Assembly (NCBI GenBank): GCA_030430565.1
Contig: JAUIKS010000009.1
Coordinates: forward strand, 62,001 to 126,000
From: Polyangia bacterium
GTDB taxonomy: Bacteria > Myxococcota_A > Polyangia > Nannocystales > Nannocystaceae
Direction: 5' to 3'
Length of the DNA: 64,000 nucleotides
Shown: piece by piece, positions 42,837 through 52,112 of the stretch
How the letters are laid out: the number at the start of each line of letters is the position of its first letter
Position numbering within the stretch: the stretch's first letter is position 1
Notes under the pieces: generated by a model
The model's database searches: none
What the model was told of the DNA's origin: nothing
The model's input: only the letters and a program-made list of their open reading frames with translations
Translations under genes and position numbers: made by a program

Positions 42837-44957
42837 TCATGTCGACGCCAGCCCGTCGGGCGTGCGGCCGAGCGTGAAGCAGAGGGTCGCGCCGGCGCCC
42901 TCGCCCTCGGACTCGACCCAGACGCGGCCGCGGTGCAGCTCGACGATCTGGCGGACGAGCGCGAGGCCGATGCCCGAGCCCTCACGCCGATTGTCGAGCC
43001 GCTCGAACAGGCCGAAGACGCGCTGATGAAAGCGCGGGTCGATGCCGACGCCGTTGTCGCGGACGTAGTACTCGGTGTCGCCCTCGCGCGCGCGCGCGCC
43101 GATCTCGACGCGGGGCAGGGGGCGCTCGGCGGAGAACTTGATCGCGTTGGAGATCAGGTTCTGGAACACGAGGCGGAGGCGCTCGCGGTCGCCGCGGACG
43201 CGGCCGAGCGGGGCGTGGATCACGAGCTCGGCGCCGGTGGCGGCGCGCTCGCCGTCGAGCAGCGCGCTCGCCTCGCGGACGATGGTCTCGAGCTCGAACT
43301 CCATGATTTCGTTGACGACCTTGCCGTGGCGAGAGAGGCTGAGGAGGTCGGCGATGAGCGACGCCATGGACTTCACGGCGCGCTTGATCGGGGGGAGCTC
43401 CGCGCGCGCGCCCTCGAGGTCGCGGCGCTCGAGGTCGGCCTCGAGGAAGCCGAGGAAGCCGGAGATCGTGACGAGCGGGCTCTTGAGGTCGTGTGAGACC
43501 ATGTAGTTGAAGCGCTCGAGCTCGGCGTTCTTCTCGCGCAGCTCGCCGATCAGCGCCTCGCGCGTGCGCTCGGCCTCGACCTGCGCGGTCACGTCGCGGA
43601 TCGTGCCGATGTTGCGGACCGGCTCGCCGTCCTCGTAGATGACCTCCGTCGACGCGTGGATGTGCCGGAGCTCGCCGCTCGGGAGCAGCAGGCGGTAGTT
43701 GAGCTCCTGACGCGGCACCACGGAGTCCATGGCGGCGCGCAGCGCCGAGACGAAGGTGTCGCGGTCGTCGGGGTGGACGCGTTGAACGGGCGTTCGCGGG
43801 TCGCCCTGCCACTCCTCGCGGCTGATGCGGAAGATCCGGAACATGCCCTCGGTCCACGTCTTGTGGTTGGTTCGAAGATCCCACTCGTAGGAGCCGCCGT
43901 CGGCGAGTCGCTCGGCGAGTTCCAGGACCCGGGCCTTGTCGGCGAGCGCCTGCTCCGTGCGCCGCCGCTCCGTGACGTCCATCGAGCGCATCAGGTACGC
44001 GCAGGTGTCCCCCGGGCGACCGGGGTCGTGGACCGGCACACACAGGCTCTCGTAGGTGCGGCCCCGATTCTCGGTGATGAAGCGAGCCGGCGCGCCGGTC
44101 CGGCGCACGCGCTCCAAGTGCTCGGTCACCTGCGCGCGGTGGTCGGGGCTCGTGTAGTCGAGCAGCGGCGTGCCGATGACCTCGTGCTCCTCCAGCTCCG
44201 GGATCGTGTAGTTGATGAACCAGATCGTCCACTCGGGGTCGAGCAGCATGAAGTGCTCGCGGACGTTCGCCACGAGCCGCGAGAGCGCCTCGATCAGCTG
44301 CGGACTCGGTCGGCACTCGCCTTTGCTGCGGTCGTCGAAGATCTGGGCGCGCTCGCGCAGGGGCGCGAGCTGACCGACGCGCGCCTGCGAGGGGCCCGCG
44401 AGCGCGAGGATGACGAGGCGGCCCAGCGGCGCGCGCGTGAGCGCGGTGAGTAGCTCGACCAGCGCGGGCGCGGCGAGCTCCGAGCGCGAGAGCACGAGCG
44501 CGAGCGGGGCGCTCGTGGTCAGCGCGGCGAGCAGCTCGATCAGCGCCTCGATCGGCGGGGCCTGGGCGTCGTCGGCCTCGTCAGCCTCGGCGAGCGCGGC
44601 GAGCAGGGGGAACAGCGAGGCCAGCGCGCCCGCGCGGCGTCGCAGCAGGGCGCGCAGCGCCGGGGCCGGTCCGCGGAGGCGGCGAACGAGCACGGGCGTG
44701 AGCGCCTGGGCTAGAGGCGCGAGCGCCGGGCTGTCCTCGACCTCCGCGTCGCAGCGACCCCAGCCGAACGCGGCGCCGCGCTCCCGCGCGAGCTGGCGCG
44801 CTAGCCTTGCGCGCGCGTCGGAGAGCTGCTTCGTCGGGCAGGTAGCGAAGATCACGCGCCCGAGCTCGCCGCGCTCGTCGAGCGCGCGCCCGAGCGCTCG
44901 CCGCAGGTCGTTTGCGAGCGCGTCGAGTGTCGCACCTGTCTGAACGGTCTGGTCCAC
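42837..44957 (-). CDS. PAS-domain sensor histidine kinase (paralogue 2)
   Basis: 706 aa, GTG start at 44957. Domain order matches the downstream paralogue: degenerate NTPase-like N-terminus (SAPLALVLSRSELAAPALVE), two PAS domains (FMLLDPEWTIWFINYTIPEL and the RILSREEWQGDPRTP-like PAC region), HisKA SHDLKSPLVTISGFLG, then HATPase_c with QNLISNAIKFS, DNGVGID and GSGIGLAL. Over the kinase core the two proteins are nearly identical, while the N-terminal and PAS parts have diverged. That fits a tandem duplication with different inputs and a shared output. The upstream sequences before the two GTGs are also alike. Confidence 0.9.
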   Translation of the reverse strand: MDQTVQTGATLDALANDLRRALGRALDERGELGRVIFATCPTKQLSDARARLARQLARERGAAFGWGRCDAEVEDSPALAPLAQALTPVLVRRLRGPAPALRALLRRRAGALASLFPLLAALAEADEADDAQAPPIEALIELLAALTTSAPLALVLSRSELAAPALVELLTALTRAPLGRLVILALAGPSQARVGQLAPLRERAQIFDDRSKGECRPSPQLIEALSRLVANVREHFMLLDPEWTIWFINYTIPELEEHEVIGTPLLDYTSPDHRAQVTEHLERVRRTGAPARFITENRGRTYESLCVPVHDPGRPGDTCAYLMRSMDVTERRRTEQALADKARVLELAERLADGGSYEWDLRTNHKTWTEGMFRIFRISREEWQGDPRTPVQRVHPDDRDTFVSALRAAMDSVVPRQELNYRLLLPSGELRHIHASTEVIYEDGEPVRNIGTIRDVTAQVEAERTREALIGELREKNAELERFNYMVSHDLKSPLVTISGFLGFLEADLERRDLEGARAELPPIKRAVKSMASLIADLLSLSRHGKVVNEIMEFELETIVREASALLDGERAATGAELVIHAPLGRVRGDRERLRLVFQNLISNAIKFSAERPLPRVEIGARAREGDTEYYVRDNGVGIDPRFHQRVFGLFERLDNRREGSGIGLALVRQIVELHRGRVWVESEGEGAGATLCFTLGRTPDGLAST

Positions 44958-44998
44958 CGAATTGGCAGAATACTCCGCCGGTTCGGCTCACCGCGAGA

Positions 44999-45553
44999 TT
45001 AACGTAACGTCAGGCTCTTGGGCGGATCGCCCCGCTGGAACACGAGCGAGGTGTGACCCCGCGCCGTCCTGGCGTTCACGGTGTTGAGCTGCTCCGCCTC
45101 GAGCTCGAACAGCGCGCGGTTGACGAGCGCGACGCGCCGCGCCGCGGAGGGGAGCGGGAATTCGAGGTAGAGCCAAGCTGCCTTAATCGACACCTCCATC
45201 CCGACCCAGCGCGGCGCGACCGGCCGGCGGCCCGAGGCGGCGCTGGCGTCGGGCAGCGTGACGAGGAACTTGCGCCGGACGTAGCGGTAGGCCAGGGGCG
45301 CGGCTGCGGCCCCCTGCTCGAGCTCGACCCGGCGCGCGACCCCGGGCAGCCGGCCGAGCGCGCGCGCGAGATCCTCGGGGATCAGCCGCAGCGCGAGCTC
45401 TAGGGCGCCTGTCTCTTGGTTCAAATCGAGCTCCGCGAGCGAGGCGTGGTAGGGGTGCGCCGCGGCGTCGGCCGCGAGCCCGCAGACGAGCGCGCCCGCG
45501 GTCAGCCGGGCGGCGCGACCCAGCAGCTGCCTTCGAAGCATCACGCGCGACAT
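44999..45553 (-). CDS. DUF6702-like exported protein
   Basis: 184 aa from the ATG at 45553, supported by AAGGAG 8 nt upstream; the frame is open to 45607. The signal peptide has an RR pair (LRRQLLGRAARLTAGALVCGL) and ends AAAH, so Tat export is possible. The mature protein begins HPYHASLAELDLNQETGALELALRLIPEDLARAL, which fits the DUF6702 pattern of a starting His-Pro-x-His and a beta domain. Function of the family is not known to me. It lies downstream of the M1-type peptidase on the same strand, 78 nt away, so it may be co-transcribed. Confidence 0.65.
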   Translation of the reverse strand: MSRVMLRRQLLGRAARLTAGALVCGLAADAAAHPYHASLAELDLNQETGALELALRLIPEDLARALGRLPGVARRVELEQGAAAAPLAYRYVRRKFLVTLPDASAASGRRPVAPRWVGMEVSIKAAWLYLEFPLPSAARRVALVNRALFELEAEQLNTVNARTARGHTSLVFQRGDPPKSLTLR

Positions 45554-45631
45554 CCGGGCGTCTCCTTGTACCTGCTCAAGATTCGCTGGTGGCTGGTCAA
45601 GATTCACGAGTCGTGAGCGAAGCGCGAGTCA

Positions 45632-48034
45632 TCAGTCGCTCGGCCGCCGCGCCTTCTGCATCGGGTTCTTGCGCTCGCGCGCGCGCTTGCGCTGCTCAAA
45701 TTCCTCGTACCGCTCGTAGCGAGGGTCGGACTTGCGGTGCGAGTTCTGCTTGCGCTTGAACAGCTGAAAGCGAGAGCGGCGCAGCGTGGGCGGCCAGTGG
45801 TTGTTGTCGAGATCGGCGTCGGCGGTCTCTAGGTGCGGGTCGAGCGTGATCCCGCGCAGCGGCTTTTGGCGGACGATCAGCGTGCGCGCGCGCTTGGAGT
45901 CGCGTCGCCAGATCTCGGCGGGGATCCGCAGCTCCTCGCGGCTGCCGTCTTCGAAGCGCAGCTCGAGGATCACCGGCATCACGAGGCCGCCGCGGTTCTT
46001 GAGCTCGACGACGTAGAAGCGCTTGTTGGTCTTGAGCAGGCGCCGCTCCTCGTCGCTGATCGCGTCGAGCAGCTCGCGGTACTCGGCGCGGTCGCCCTCG
46101 GAGACGGTGTATTCGTCGTAGTCGTTGTAGAAGTCCTTGAGCTCCGGCAGCTCGTCGACGAGCGTACGCGCGCCCTTGTTGCGCAGCTCGGTCAGGCTCT
46201 TGGGGCGCGCGGTCGCGTCCTGCTGGCGCTTGAAGGCTTTCTCGACCTCGGGCTCGCGGCTGTCGACGGTGAACTCGCGGACCGACTCGAGCGCGATGTC
46301 GGCGTGCAGCGTGGTGTAGAACCAGCCGCGCCAGAACCAGTCGAGGTCGACGCCCGAGGCGTCCTCCATCGTCCGGAAGAAGTCGGCGGGCATCGGCCGG
46401 CGAAATCGCCAGCGGCGGGCGTACACGCGGAACGCGTAGTCGAACAGCTCGCGCCCGAGCACCGTCTCGCGCAGGATGTTGAGCGCGGTCGCGGGCTTGC
46501 CGTAGGCGTTGTTGCCGAACTGCAGGAGCGACTCGGAGTTGGTCATGATCGGGACCTGCCGCGCGCTCGTCATGTAGCCGACGATGTCGGCCGGCTCGCC
46601 GCGCCGCGAGGGGTAGTCGGCCTCCCAGGCCTGCTCGGCGAGGAACTGCAAGAAGCTGTTGAGGCCCTCGTCCATCCACGTCCACTGGCGCTCGTCGGAG
46701 TTGACGATCATCGGGAAGTAGTTGTGCCCGACCTCGTGGATCACCACCGAGATCAGCCCGTACTTGGTCCGCTCGGTGTAGGTGCCGTCGTCCTCGGGGC
46801 GCGGGCCGTTGAAGCAGATCATCGGGTACTCCATCCCGCCGACGGGGCCGTTGACCGAGATCGCGACGGGGTAGGGGTACGGGAAGGTGTGGCGCGAGTA
46901 GACGTCGAGGGTGTGGGCGACCGCGCGCGTCGAGTAGTGACTCCACAGCGGCTCGGCCTCGTTGGGGTACAGCGACATCGCCATGACCGGCTGCTTGCGA
47001 CCCTTGACCCGCACGGCCATGGCGTCCCAGATGAACTTGCGCGAGCTGGCGAAGGCGAAGTCGCGCACGTCCTCGGCCTTGAACCGCCAGGTCTTCGTGC
47101 GCGTGGCCCCGGCCTTCGCCGTCTCGGCCGCGCGGGCCTCCTCGGGCGTGACGACGAACACCGGGCGCTTGGATCGCCGCGCGCGATCGAGGCGCGCGCG
47201 CTGCTTCGCGGTCAACACCTGGCGAGGGTTTTGCAGCACGCCGGTGGCGGTGACGACGTGGTCGGCCGGCGCGGTGATCTCGACGTCGTAGTCGCCGAGC
47301 TCCAGCGTGAACTCGCCGCGGCCCAGGAACTGCTTGTGCTGCCAGCCGGTCGCGTCGCTGTAGGCGACCATGCGCGGGAACCACTGCGCGATTTCGAAGA
47401 TGTCGTTACCGTCAGCTTCGAAGCGCTCGTAGCCGGTGCGCCCGCCGACGAGCGCGCTGTTGTTGATCGCGTAGCTCCAGTCGATGTCGAGGACGAAGCG
47501 CTTGCCCGGCTTGAGCGGGCGCGGGAGCTCGACGCGCATCATCGTCTTGACGACCGTGTAGCGCAGGCGCTCGCCGCCGCGCGCCGCGACTCGCTGGACC
47601 CGCACGCCGCCGTCGAAGCGCTCGCGCGCGAGCAGCTGCTCGAGCTCCTCGAACGACATCTTGTTCATCGCCGGCGCCGTCCTCGTGCGCGCGGCGTCGG
47701 AGTCGGGCCGGTAGATGTTGGCGTCGAGCTGCAGCCACAGGTAGCTCAGCTCGTCGGGCGAGTTGTTCGTGTAGGTGATCCGCTCGCTCCCGCGGATCCG
47801 GTGCTGGCGCTCGTCGAGCTCGACCTTGATCGCGTAGTCGGCGCGCTGCTGCCAGTAGCGGGCGCCGGGCGCCCCGGAGGCGGCGCGGGTCGAGGTCGGG
47901 GTCGGCAGCAGCTCCTCGAGCTGCCGGAAGGGATCGCGTCGGTAGCTCGAGTCGCTGCCGACTTCATCGCCGCCGAGCGCGAGCGCGAGCGCGAGCCCGA
48001 GCGTGGTTGCGTGGCGTGCAAGCGTGACGATCAT
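45632..48034 (-). CDS. M1-type gluzincin peptidase, exported
   Basis: 800 aa. The N-terminal hydrophobic segment (ATTLGLALALALGG) suggests export. The N-terminal beta domain (about 60-330) resembles the M1 saddle domain. The catalytic domain has GGMEYPMICF in place of GAMEN and HEVGHNYF with a Glu exactly 18 residues further (HEVGH-x18-E in WMDEGLNSFLQF). Zinc ligands and the catalytic Glu are thus intact. The C-terminal 130 residues are charged and end in a Lys/Arg-rich tail (KRARERKNPMQKARRP). The probable role is peptide trimming in the periplasm. The ATP-grasp gene is 60 nt upstream on the same strand. Confidence 0.87.
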   Translation of the reverse strand: MIVTLARHATTLGLALALALGGDEVGSDSSYRRDPFRQLEELLPTPTSTRAASGAPGARYWQQRADYAIKVELDERQHRIRGSERITYTNNSPDELSYLWLQLDANIYRPDSDAARTRTAPAMNKMSFEELEQLLARERFDGGVRVQRVAARGGERLRYTVVKTMMRVELPRPLKPGKRFVLDIDWSYAINNSALVGGRTGYERFEADGNDIFEIAQWFPRMVAYSDATGWQHKQFLGRGEFTLELGDYDVEITAPADHVVTATGVLQNPRQVLTAKQRARLDRARRSKRPVFVVTPEEARAAETAKAGATRTKTWRFKAEDVRDFAFASSRKFIWDAMAVRVKGRKQPVMAMSLYPNEAEPLWSHYSTRAVAHTLDVYSRHTFPYPYPVAISVNGPVGGMEYPMICFNGPRPEDDGTYTERTKYGLISVVIHEVGHNYFPMIVNSDERQWTWMDEGLNSFLQFLAEQAWEADYPSRRGEPADIVGYMTSARQVPIMTNSESLLQFGNNAYGKPATALNILRETVLGRELFDYAFRVYARRWRFRRPMPADFFRTMEDASGVDLDWFWRGWFYTTLHADIALESVREFTVDSREPEVEKAFKRQQDATARPKSLTELRNKGARTLVDELPELKDFYNDYDEYTVSEGDRAEYRELLDAISDEERRLLKTNKRFYVVELKNRGGLVMPVILELRFEDGSREELRIPAEIWRRDSKRARTLIVRQKPLRGITLDPHLETADADLDNNHWPPTLRRSRFQLFKRKQNSHRKSDPRYERYEEFEQRKRARERKNPMQKARRPSD

Positions 48035-48094
48035 GACGCTCTTAAAAAGGAGCCGAGGGCCGCGCGCTCAGAATCGCGCGCCGTAGTGCGCGAG

Positions 48095-49180
48095 CTAGAG
48101 CGCGAGGCGCTGCGGCTCGGCGACCATGAGCCGGGGCGCGAGCGCTTTGCTGCCAGACCGCTCCAGCACCATGCGGTGGATCATGCCGGCGACCAGCGCC
48201 TCGTAGGAGACGCCGGCGGAGCGCGCGACGAGGGCGACCACGCCGTCGCGGTGCAGCGGGGGCAGCGGCTCGACCTCCAGCACGGCCTCGTTGTGGCGCA
48301 CGCTCATGAGCACGTCGACGCGCGTCGGCGCGTGCCCGAGCCCGAGGGCGGCGGCGGCGTTGCGCGCGAGGTTCTCGACGCCGCGCAGAGCGCTGCGCGA
48401 CAGCTCGGGCGGGCAGGTGAGCACCGTGCACGGCTCTCCGCTGGCCCGCGCGCCGCGCTCGACCTGCATGCAGCCGAGCACGCGACCCTCGACGAGCACG
48501 ACCTGGACCTCGATCGCGCCGCGGAGCGTTCGCTCGAGCAGGTAGGGGCCGGCGAGCGGGGGAGGGACGCGTCCGGTGAGGACGTCGGCAACGGCGTCGC
48601 TGGTCTCTAGGGTCACGAGACCGCGCTGATGGCTGGCGAAGCGCGGCTTGAGGACCGCGGGCCAGCCGAGCATACGGGCGGCGAGGGCCTCGCGGTCGTC
48701 CGCGCGCCCCTCGGGCTGCTCGCTGGGCAGCGCGACGGTGGTCGGCACGGGGACGTTGTGACGCTCGAGGCACGCGCGCGCGCGCAGCTTGTCGTAGGCG
48801 CGGGCGGTGGTGCGCGAGTCGGGGCCGGCGAAGGGCAGCTGGAGGCGCGCGAGCAAGGACTGGATACGCCCGCTGCCACCTGTGGTACCATGCAGCGCGA
48901 GCAAGCACGCATCGACGCCCGCCTCTTGCAGAATCTGCTCGAGCCGTCGATCGGCTTCCTCAACCGCGTGATTCGCACCTCCGCTCGCTGCGGGCGCCGC
49001 GACGGGCAAGAGGAGCGCGCCGAAACCGAGGTCCCGGAGCGCCGCGACGAGATCATGACCGCTACGGAGATCGAGTGAAGCGCCTCGCGGCGCTCCAGAG
49101 TCAGCTCCCGTTCCAGTCCCGGCTCGGGCCTTCGCCTCAGCCTCAACCCCCACCAGCACACCAAAATTGAGCGAGCGCAT
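48095..49180 (-). CDS. ATP-grasp ligase of the D-Ala-D-Ala ligase type, altered active site
   Basis: 361 aa, ATG 49180. The N-terminal domain carries LALHGTTGGSGRIQSLLARL, matching the Ddl LHGxxGEDGxxQ block with two changes. The central ATP-grasp domain reads MLGWPAVLKPRFASHQRGL, and the C-terminal motif TRVDVLMSVRHNEAVLEVEPLPPLH replaces the usual LEVNTLPGM. The Mg-binding Asn of that motif is therefore Glu. It may ligate substrates other than D-alanine. It is divergent from the HARE-HTH gene and 60 nt upstream of the M1-type peptidase. Not called ddl because of the changed residues and the peptidase context. Confidence 0.7.
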   Translation of the reverse strand: MRSLNFGVLVGVEAEAKARAGTGTGADSGAPRGASLDLRSGHDLVAALRDLGFGALLLPVAAPAASGGANHAVEEADRRLEQILQEAGVDACLLALHGTTGGSGRIQSLLARLQLPFAGPDSRTTARAYDKLRARACLERHNVPVPTTVALPSEQPEGRADDREALAARMLGWPAVLKPRFASHQRGLVTLETSDAVADVLTGRVPPPLAGPYLLERTLRGAIEVQVVLVEGRVLGCMQVERGARASGEPCTVLTCPPELSRSALRGVENLARNAAAALGLGHAPTRVDVLMSVRHNEAVLEVEPLPPLHRDGVVALVARSAGVSYEALVAGMIHRMVLERSGSKALAPRLMVAEPQRLAL

Positions 49181-49283
49181 GGAGTCTTGCGGCTAGCAGG
49201 TCTTGCCAGCGCCTAGCAAATTTTCGGATAGTTTGCCCGGGCTGGACCCACGCGCGGTCCGCCGGCACAAAAACCCAGACAAC

Positions 49284-51215
49284 ATGACCTTCCTCGAAGC
49301 TGCGATCGAGATCCTGCGCAACGAGTCTGAGGCGCTTCACTTCGCGGAAATCGCCCGGCGCGCGGTCGAGCAGAACCTGCTCTCCCACGTCGGCCGTGAC
49401 CCAGAAGCGGCGATGCGAAATTGCCTTACCAACGAGGTCCGTGGGGGGTCTGAGCTCCTCACGAAGCCGCGCGCGGGCTACTACCGGATCCGCGAGGGCG
49501 CGGTGCTGCCCGAGCCGCCCAAGCGACCCGAGAGCAAGCCCGCGTCCGCGACCAAGAAGTCGACGAAGAAGAAGACGACGAAGAAAGCCGCCAAGAAGAA
49601 GACGGCCAAGTCCACGTCTTCGAAATCAAAGACGGCTTCTAAGACGGCTTCTAAAACGGCTTCTAAAACGACTTCTAAAACGACCTCCCGGACGAAGAAG
49701 AAGTCGACGAAGAAGAAGACCGTCAAGAAGACGACCCGGAAGAAGACGGCGAAGAAAGTCGCCGCGACCGCGGAGGAGACAGTGGATGAAGAACTCGTCG
49801 CAAGCGGTGAGCCCGTGGACAACGTAGAGATTGAGACGACTGGCGAGGAGGCCGAGGAGGCCGCGAGCGAGTCCAGCGAGGAGACGGCTGCAGCCGCGAC
49901 CAGCGAGGACGCCGACGCGCCGCCCGCGGAGAAGCCGAGCCCGGCGCGCGCGAGCGAGACGTCAGAGTCGGCCTCGAGCAGCGGCCGGCGCAAGCGTCGA
50001 CGTCGCGGCGCCTCGAGCACGAGCCGCTTCGGCGTGCGCGGCGAGGCTCCGGCGCCGCAGTCTGTGGCCGTCAAGCCGTCGCGTCGTGGGAGCGACGCGA
50101 GCAAGCGGCAGGAGGTATTGCAAAAAGTGACCGCGATTGAATTCGAGGCGCCCCAAGGATCGGGCATGGAGGGCGTCACCGATGTCGCCCTCGTGATGGC
50201 CAACGCGATGTCGCGTCTGGCCGAGGAGCGACCAGAGTTGCGTAGCGAGCTCGAACAGATGCAACAACAGCAGATGAACCAGGCACCGCCGGCCTCGGCG
50301 CCGACCGTCGAGACGCGCCCGTCTCGCAGCCGCGGCGAATCAAACAGCAGCAACAGCAGCAGCAACAACAACAATAATGACGAGCGCGGCGGTCGCCGCC
50401 GCCGCCGTCGCCGCCGCCGCGGACGCCGGGTCGACTGGGCCGAGAGCCAGGCGAGCGACGGACGTCCCGGACAGTCGGTCACCGATCAGCTGCTCGAGAA
50501 GGTCGCCAAGGTGCTCGAGGACGCAGGCTCGCGTTCGCTGCACATCCGCCAGATCTCGGAGACCCTGGCCAACCAGGGGATCCTGGGCGGCGAGATCTCG
50601 GAGATCGAGCGCGCGGTCACGGCCTCGCTGCTGCTCGACACGCACAAGCACGGCCGGATGTCGCGCTTCGTCGCCCGCGGCGACGCGCGCTACCAGCTGC
50701 AGGGCGGCCGTCTGCCGCAGCCCGTCGCGGTGGCCGAGCGAGAGCTGCGCGCCGCGATGCAGGCGCTCGAGGCCGAGACCCGGCTGCAGGTGACCCAGTG
50801 GCTGCAGTCGCTGGGCCTGCGCGGCCTCGAGGCGCTGGTGCGCATCTACCTCGAGCGCGAGGGCTACACGCTCCAGAGCTCGCTCCCCGCCGGGCGCGGG
50901 ATGGGCAAGCTGGTGGTCTACGATCCCGACTCCGACGAGGACGATCCGCGCGCGCTGGTCCTGATCGCGCCGCGCAAGACCGCGATCGAGCCGGGGTGTT
51001 GGCAGCAGGACCTCGACCGCAACCCCTGCGGCAGCGTCATGGTGTTCTACATGACCGACGACACGAGCGAGAGCTGGGGCGACGCCCGCGTGATCCGGGC
51101 CGCCGAGTTCGCGCGCTGGCTGCAGTCCCGCGGCATCGGGGTCGCGCGCGCGAGCTTCAGCGTCGCGGTCCTCGACCCGACCGTGATCGAGTCGATCAGC
51201 GGCCTCGACACGTAA
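49284..51215 (+). CDS. Double HARE-HTH protein with lysine-rich linker and endonuclease-like C-terminus
   Basis: 643 aa from the ATG at 49284; the frame is open upstream to a TTG at 49203. Residues 1-75 are a HARE-HTH winged helix (TFLEAAIEILRNESEALHFAEI, ending GYYRIR). Residues about 85-170 are a histone H1-like Lys/Thr/Ala tract with four TASK-type repeats from 12-bp DNA units. An acidic stretch, an Arg/Ser stretch and an SNSSN/poly-Asn tract follow. A second HARE-like helix (about 398-472: LLEKVAKVLEDAGSRSLHIRQI) precedes a C-terminal alpha/beta domain (LEALVRIYLEREGYTLQSS, ALVLIAPRKTAI) that resembles Mrr-type restriction endonuclease folds, with an unclear active site. Family knowledge: HARE-HTH domains are linked to chromatin and DNA modification. 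Role here is inferred as DNA-binding. Confidence 0.75.
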   Translation: MTFLEAAIEILRNESEALHFAEIARRAVEQNLLSHVGRDPEAAMRNCLTNEVRGGSELLTKPRAGYYRIREGAVLPEPPKRPESKPASATKKSTKKKTTKKAAKKKTAKSTSSKSKTASKTASKTASKTTSKTTSRTKKKSTKKKTVKKTTRKKTAKKVAATAEETVDEELVASGEPVDNVEIETTGEEAEEAASESSEETAAAATSEDADAPPAEKPSPARASETSESASSSGRRKRRRRGASSTSRFGVRGEAPAPQSVAVKPSRRGSDASKRQEVLQKVTAIEFEAPQGSGMEGVTDVALVMANAMSRLAEERPELRSELEQMQQQQMNQAPPASAPTVETRPSRSRGESNSSNSSSNNNNNDERGGRRRRRRRRRGRRVDWAESQASDGRPGQSVTDQLLEKVAKVLEDAGSRSLHIRQISETLANQGILGGEISEIERAVTASLLLDTHKHGRMSRFVARGDARYQLQGGRLPQPVAVAERELRAAMQALEAETRLQVTQWLQSLGLRGLEALVRIYLEREGYTLQSSLPAGRGMGKLVVYDPDSDEDDPRALVLIAPRKTAIEPGCWQQDLDRNPCGSVMVFYMTDDTSESWGDARVIRAAEFARWLQSRGIGVARASFSVAVLDPTVIESISGLDT

Positions 51216-51247
51216 GAGGCTGGTTTTTTGAGCATGTTGATCCGGCT

Positions 51248-52006
51248 ATGTCCTCGAAGTCAGACGAGCTAGCCGGCGAGCGCGCCCCGCCGCTGACCTG
51301 CGCGTGGCTGGGGCGCCGCCCGTTCGACGAGGCGCTCGAGCTGCAGCTCGCGCTCCGCGAGCGCCTGGCCGACGGGACCGGCGAGCCGGTGCTGCTGCTC
51401 GTCGAGCACCCGCCCGCGGTCACGCTCGGTCGCCGCGCGAGCCGTGAGGATCTGCGCTGGAGCGAGGAGCGCTTCGCCGCCGACGGCGTGGGCGTCTACG
51501 ACACGCCGCGCGGCGGGCAGGCGACGCTGCACGCCCCCGGGCAGCTCGTGGTCTACCCGGTGCTCAAGGTCGGCCGGAAGATCCGCGCCCACATCGTGCG
51601 GCTCGCGGAGGTCGCGATCGCGCTGCTCGAGGAGCTCGGGGTCACCGGCGCCGCGTTTCGGATGGATCACCCCGGGGTGTGGATCGACGCGCAGAAGATC
51701 GCGTCGATCGGCATTCACGTGAGCCGCGGCGTCACGATCCAGGGGCTCTCGCTCAACCTCGACGTCGACCCGACGCTGTTCGACGCGCTGGTCTCGTGCG
51801 GGCTCAAGGATGTCGAGATCATCAGCGCGAGCGCGCTCGGTGCCCGGCCGGTCACGGTCGAGGAGGCGGCGCGTCGCTACGCCGCGCTGTTCGCCGAGTC
51901 GCTGGCCCGTGCGGCGTTGACGGACGAGTCGCCCGACGAGGTCGACGCGCGCGGGGTCGAGGCGCCGGTGGTCTGGCGGACGCGCGAGCAGCTCGTCAGC
52001 GGCTGA
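51248..52006 (+). CDS. lipB: Octanoyltransferase LipB
   Basis: 252 aa from the ATG at 51248. LipB moves the octanoyl group from acyl carrier protein to lipoyl domains, the first step of lipoate synthesis. Motifs: LVEHPPAVTLGRRAS, TPRGGQATLHAPGQLVVYPVL, DHPGVWI, the catalytic Lys in QKIASIGIHVSRGVTIQGLSLN and the acyl-accepting Cys in VSCGLKD. The last 45 residues are an extra Ala/Glu/Arg-rich tail beyond the usual length. lipA is not in the window. It starts 33 nt after the HARE-HTH gene on the same strand. Confidence 0.93.
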   Translation: MSSKSDELAGERAPPLTCAWLGRRPFDEALELQLALRERLADGTGEPVLLLVEHPPAVTLGRRASREDLRWSEERFAADGVGVYDTPRGGQATLHAPGQLVVYPVLKVGRKIRAHIVRLAEVAIALLEELGVTGAAFRMDHPGVWIDAQKIASIGIHVSRGVTIQGLSLNLDVDPTLFDALVSCGLKDVEIISASALGARPVTVEEAARRYAALFAESLARAALTDESPDEVDARGVEAPVVWRTREQLVSG

Positions 52007-52112
52007 GGTGGTCGATAGGGCAGGCGGCCGCGGGCCCGGTGCGCGACGGTGCGCGGCGGCCCCGGCGTCGCGGCCGAAGTGCGGGCTTCTGCTATGGTTT
52101 TTCTTGGACGCG

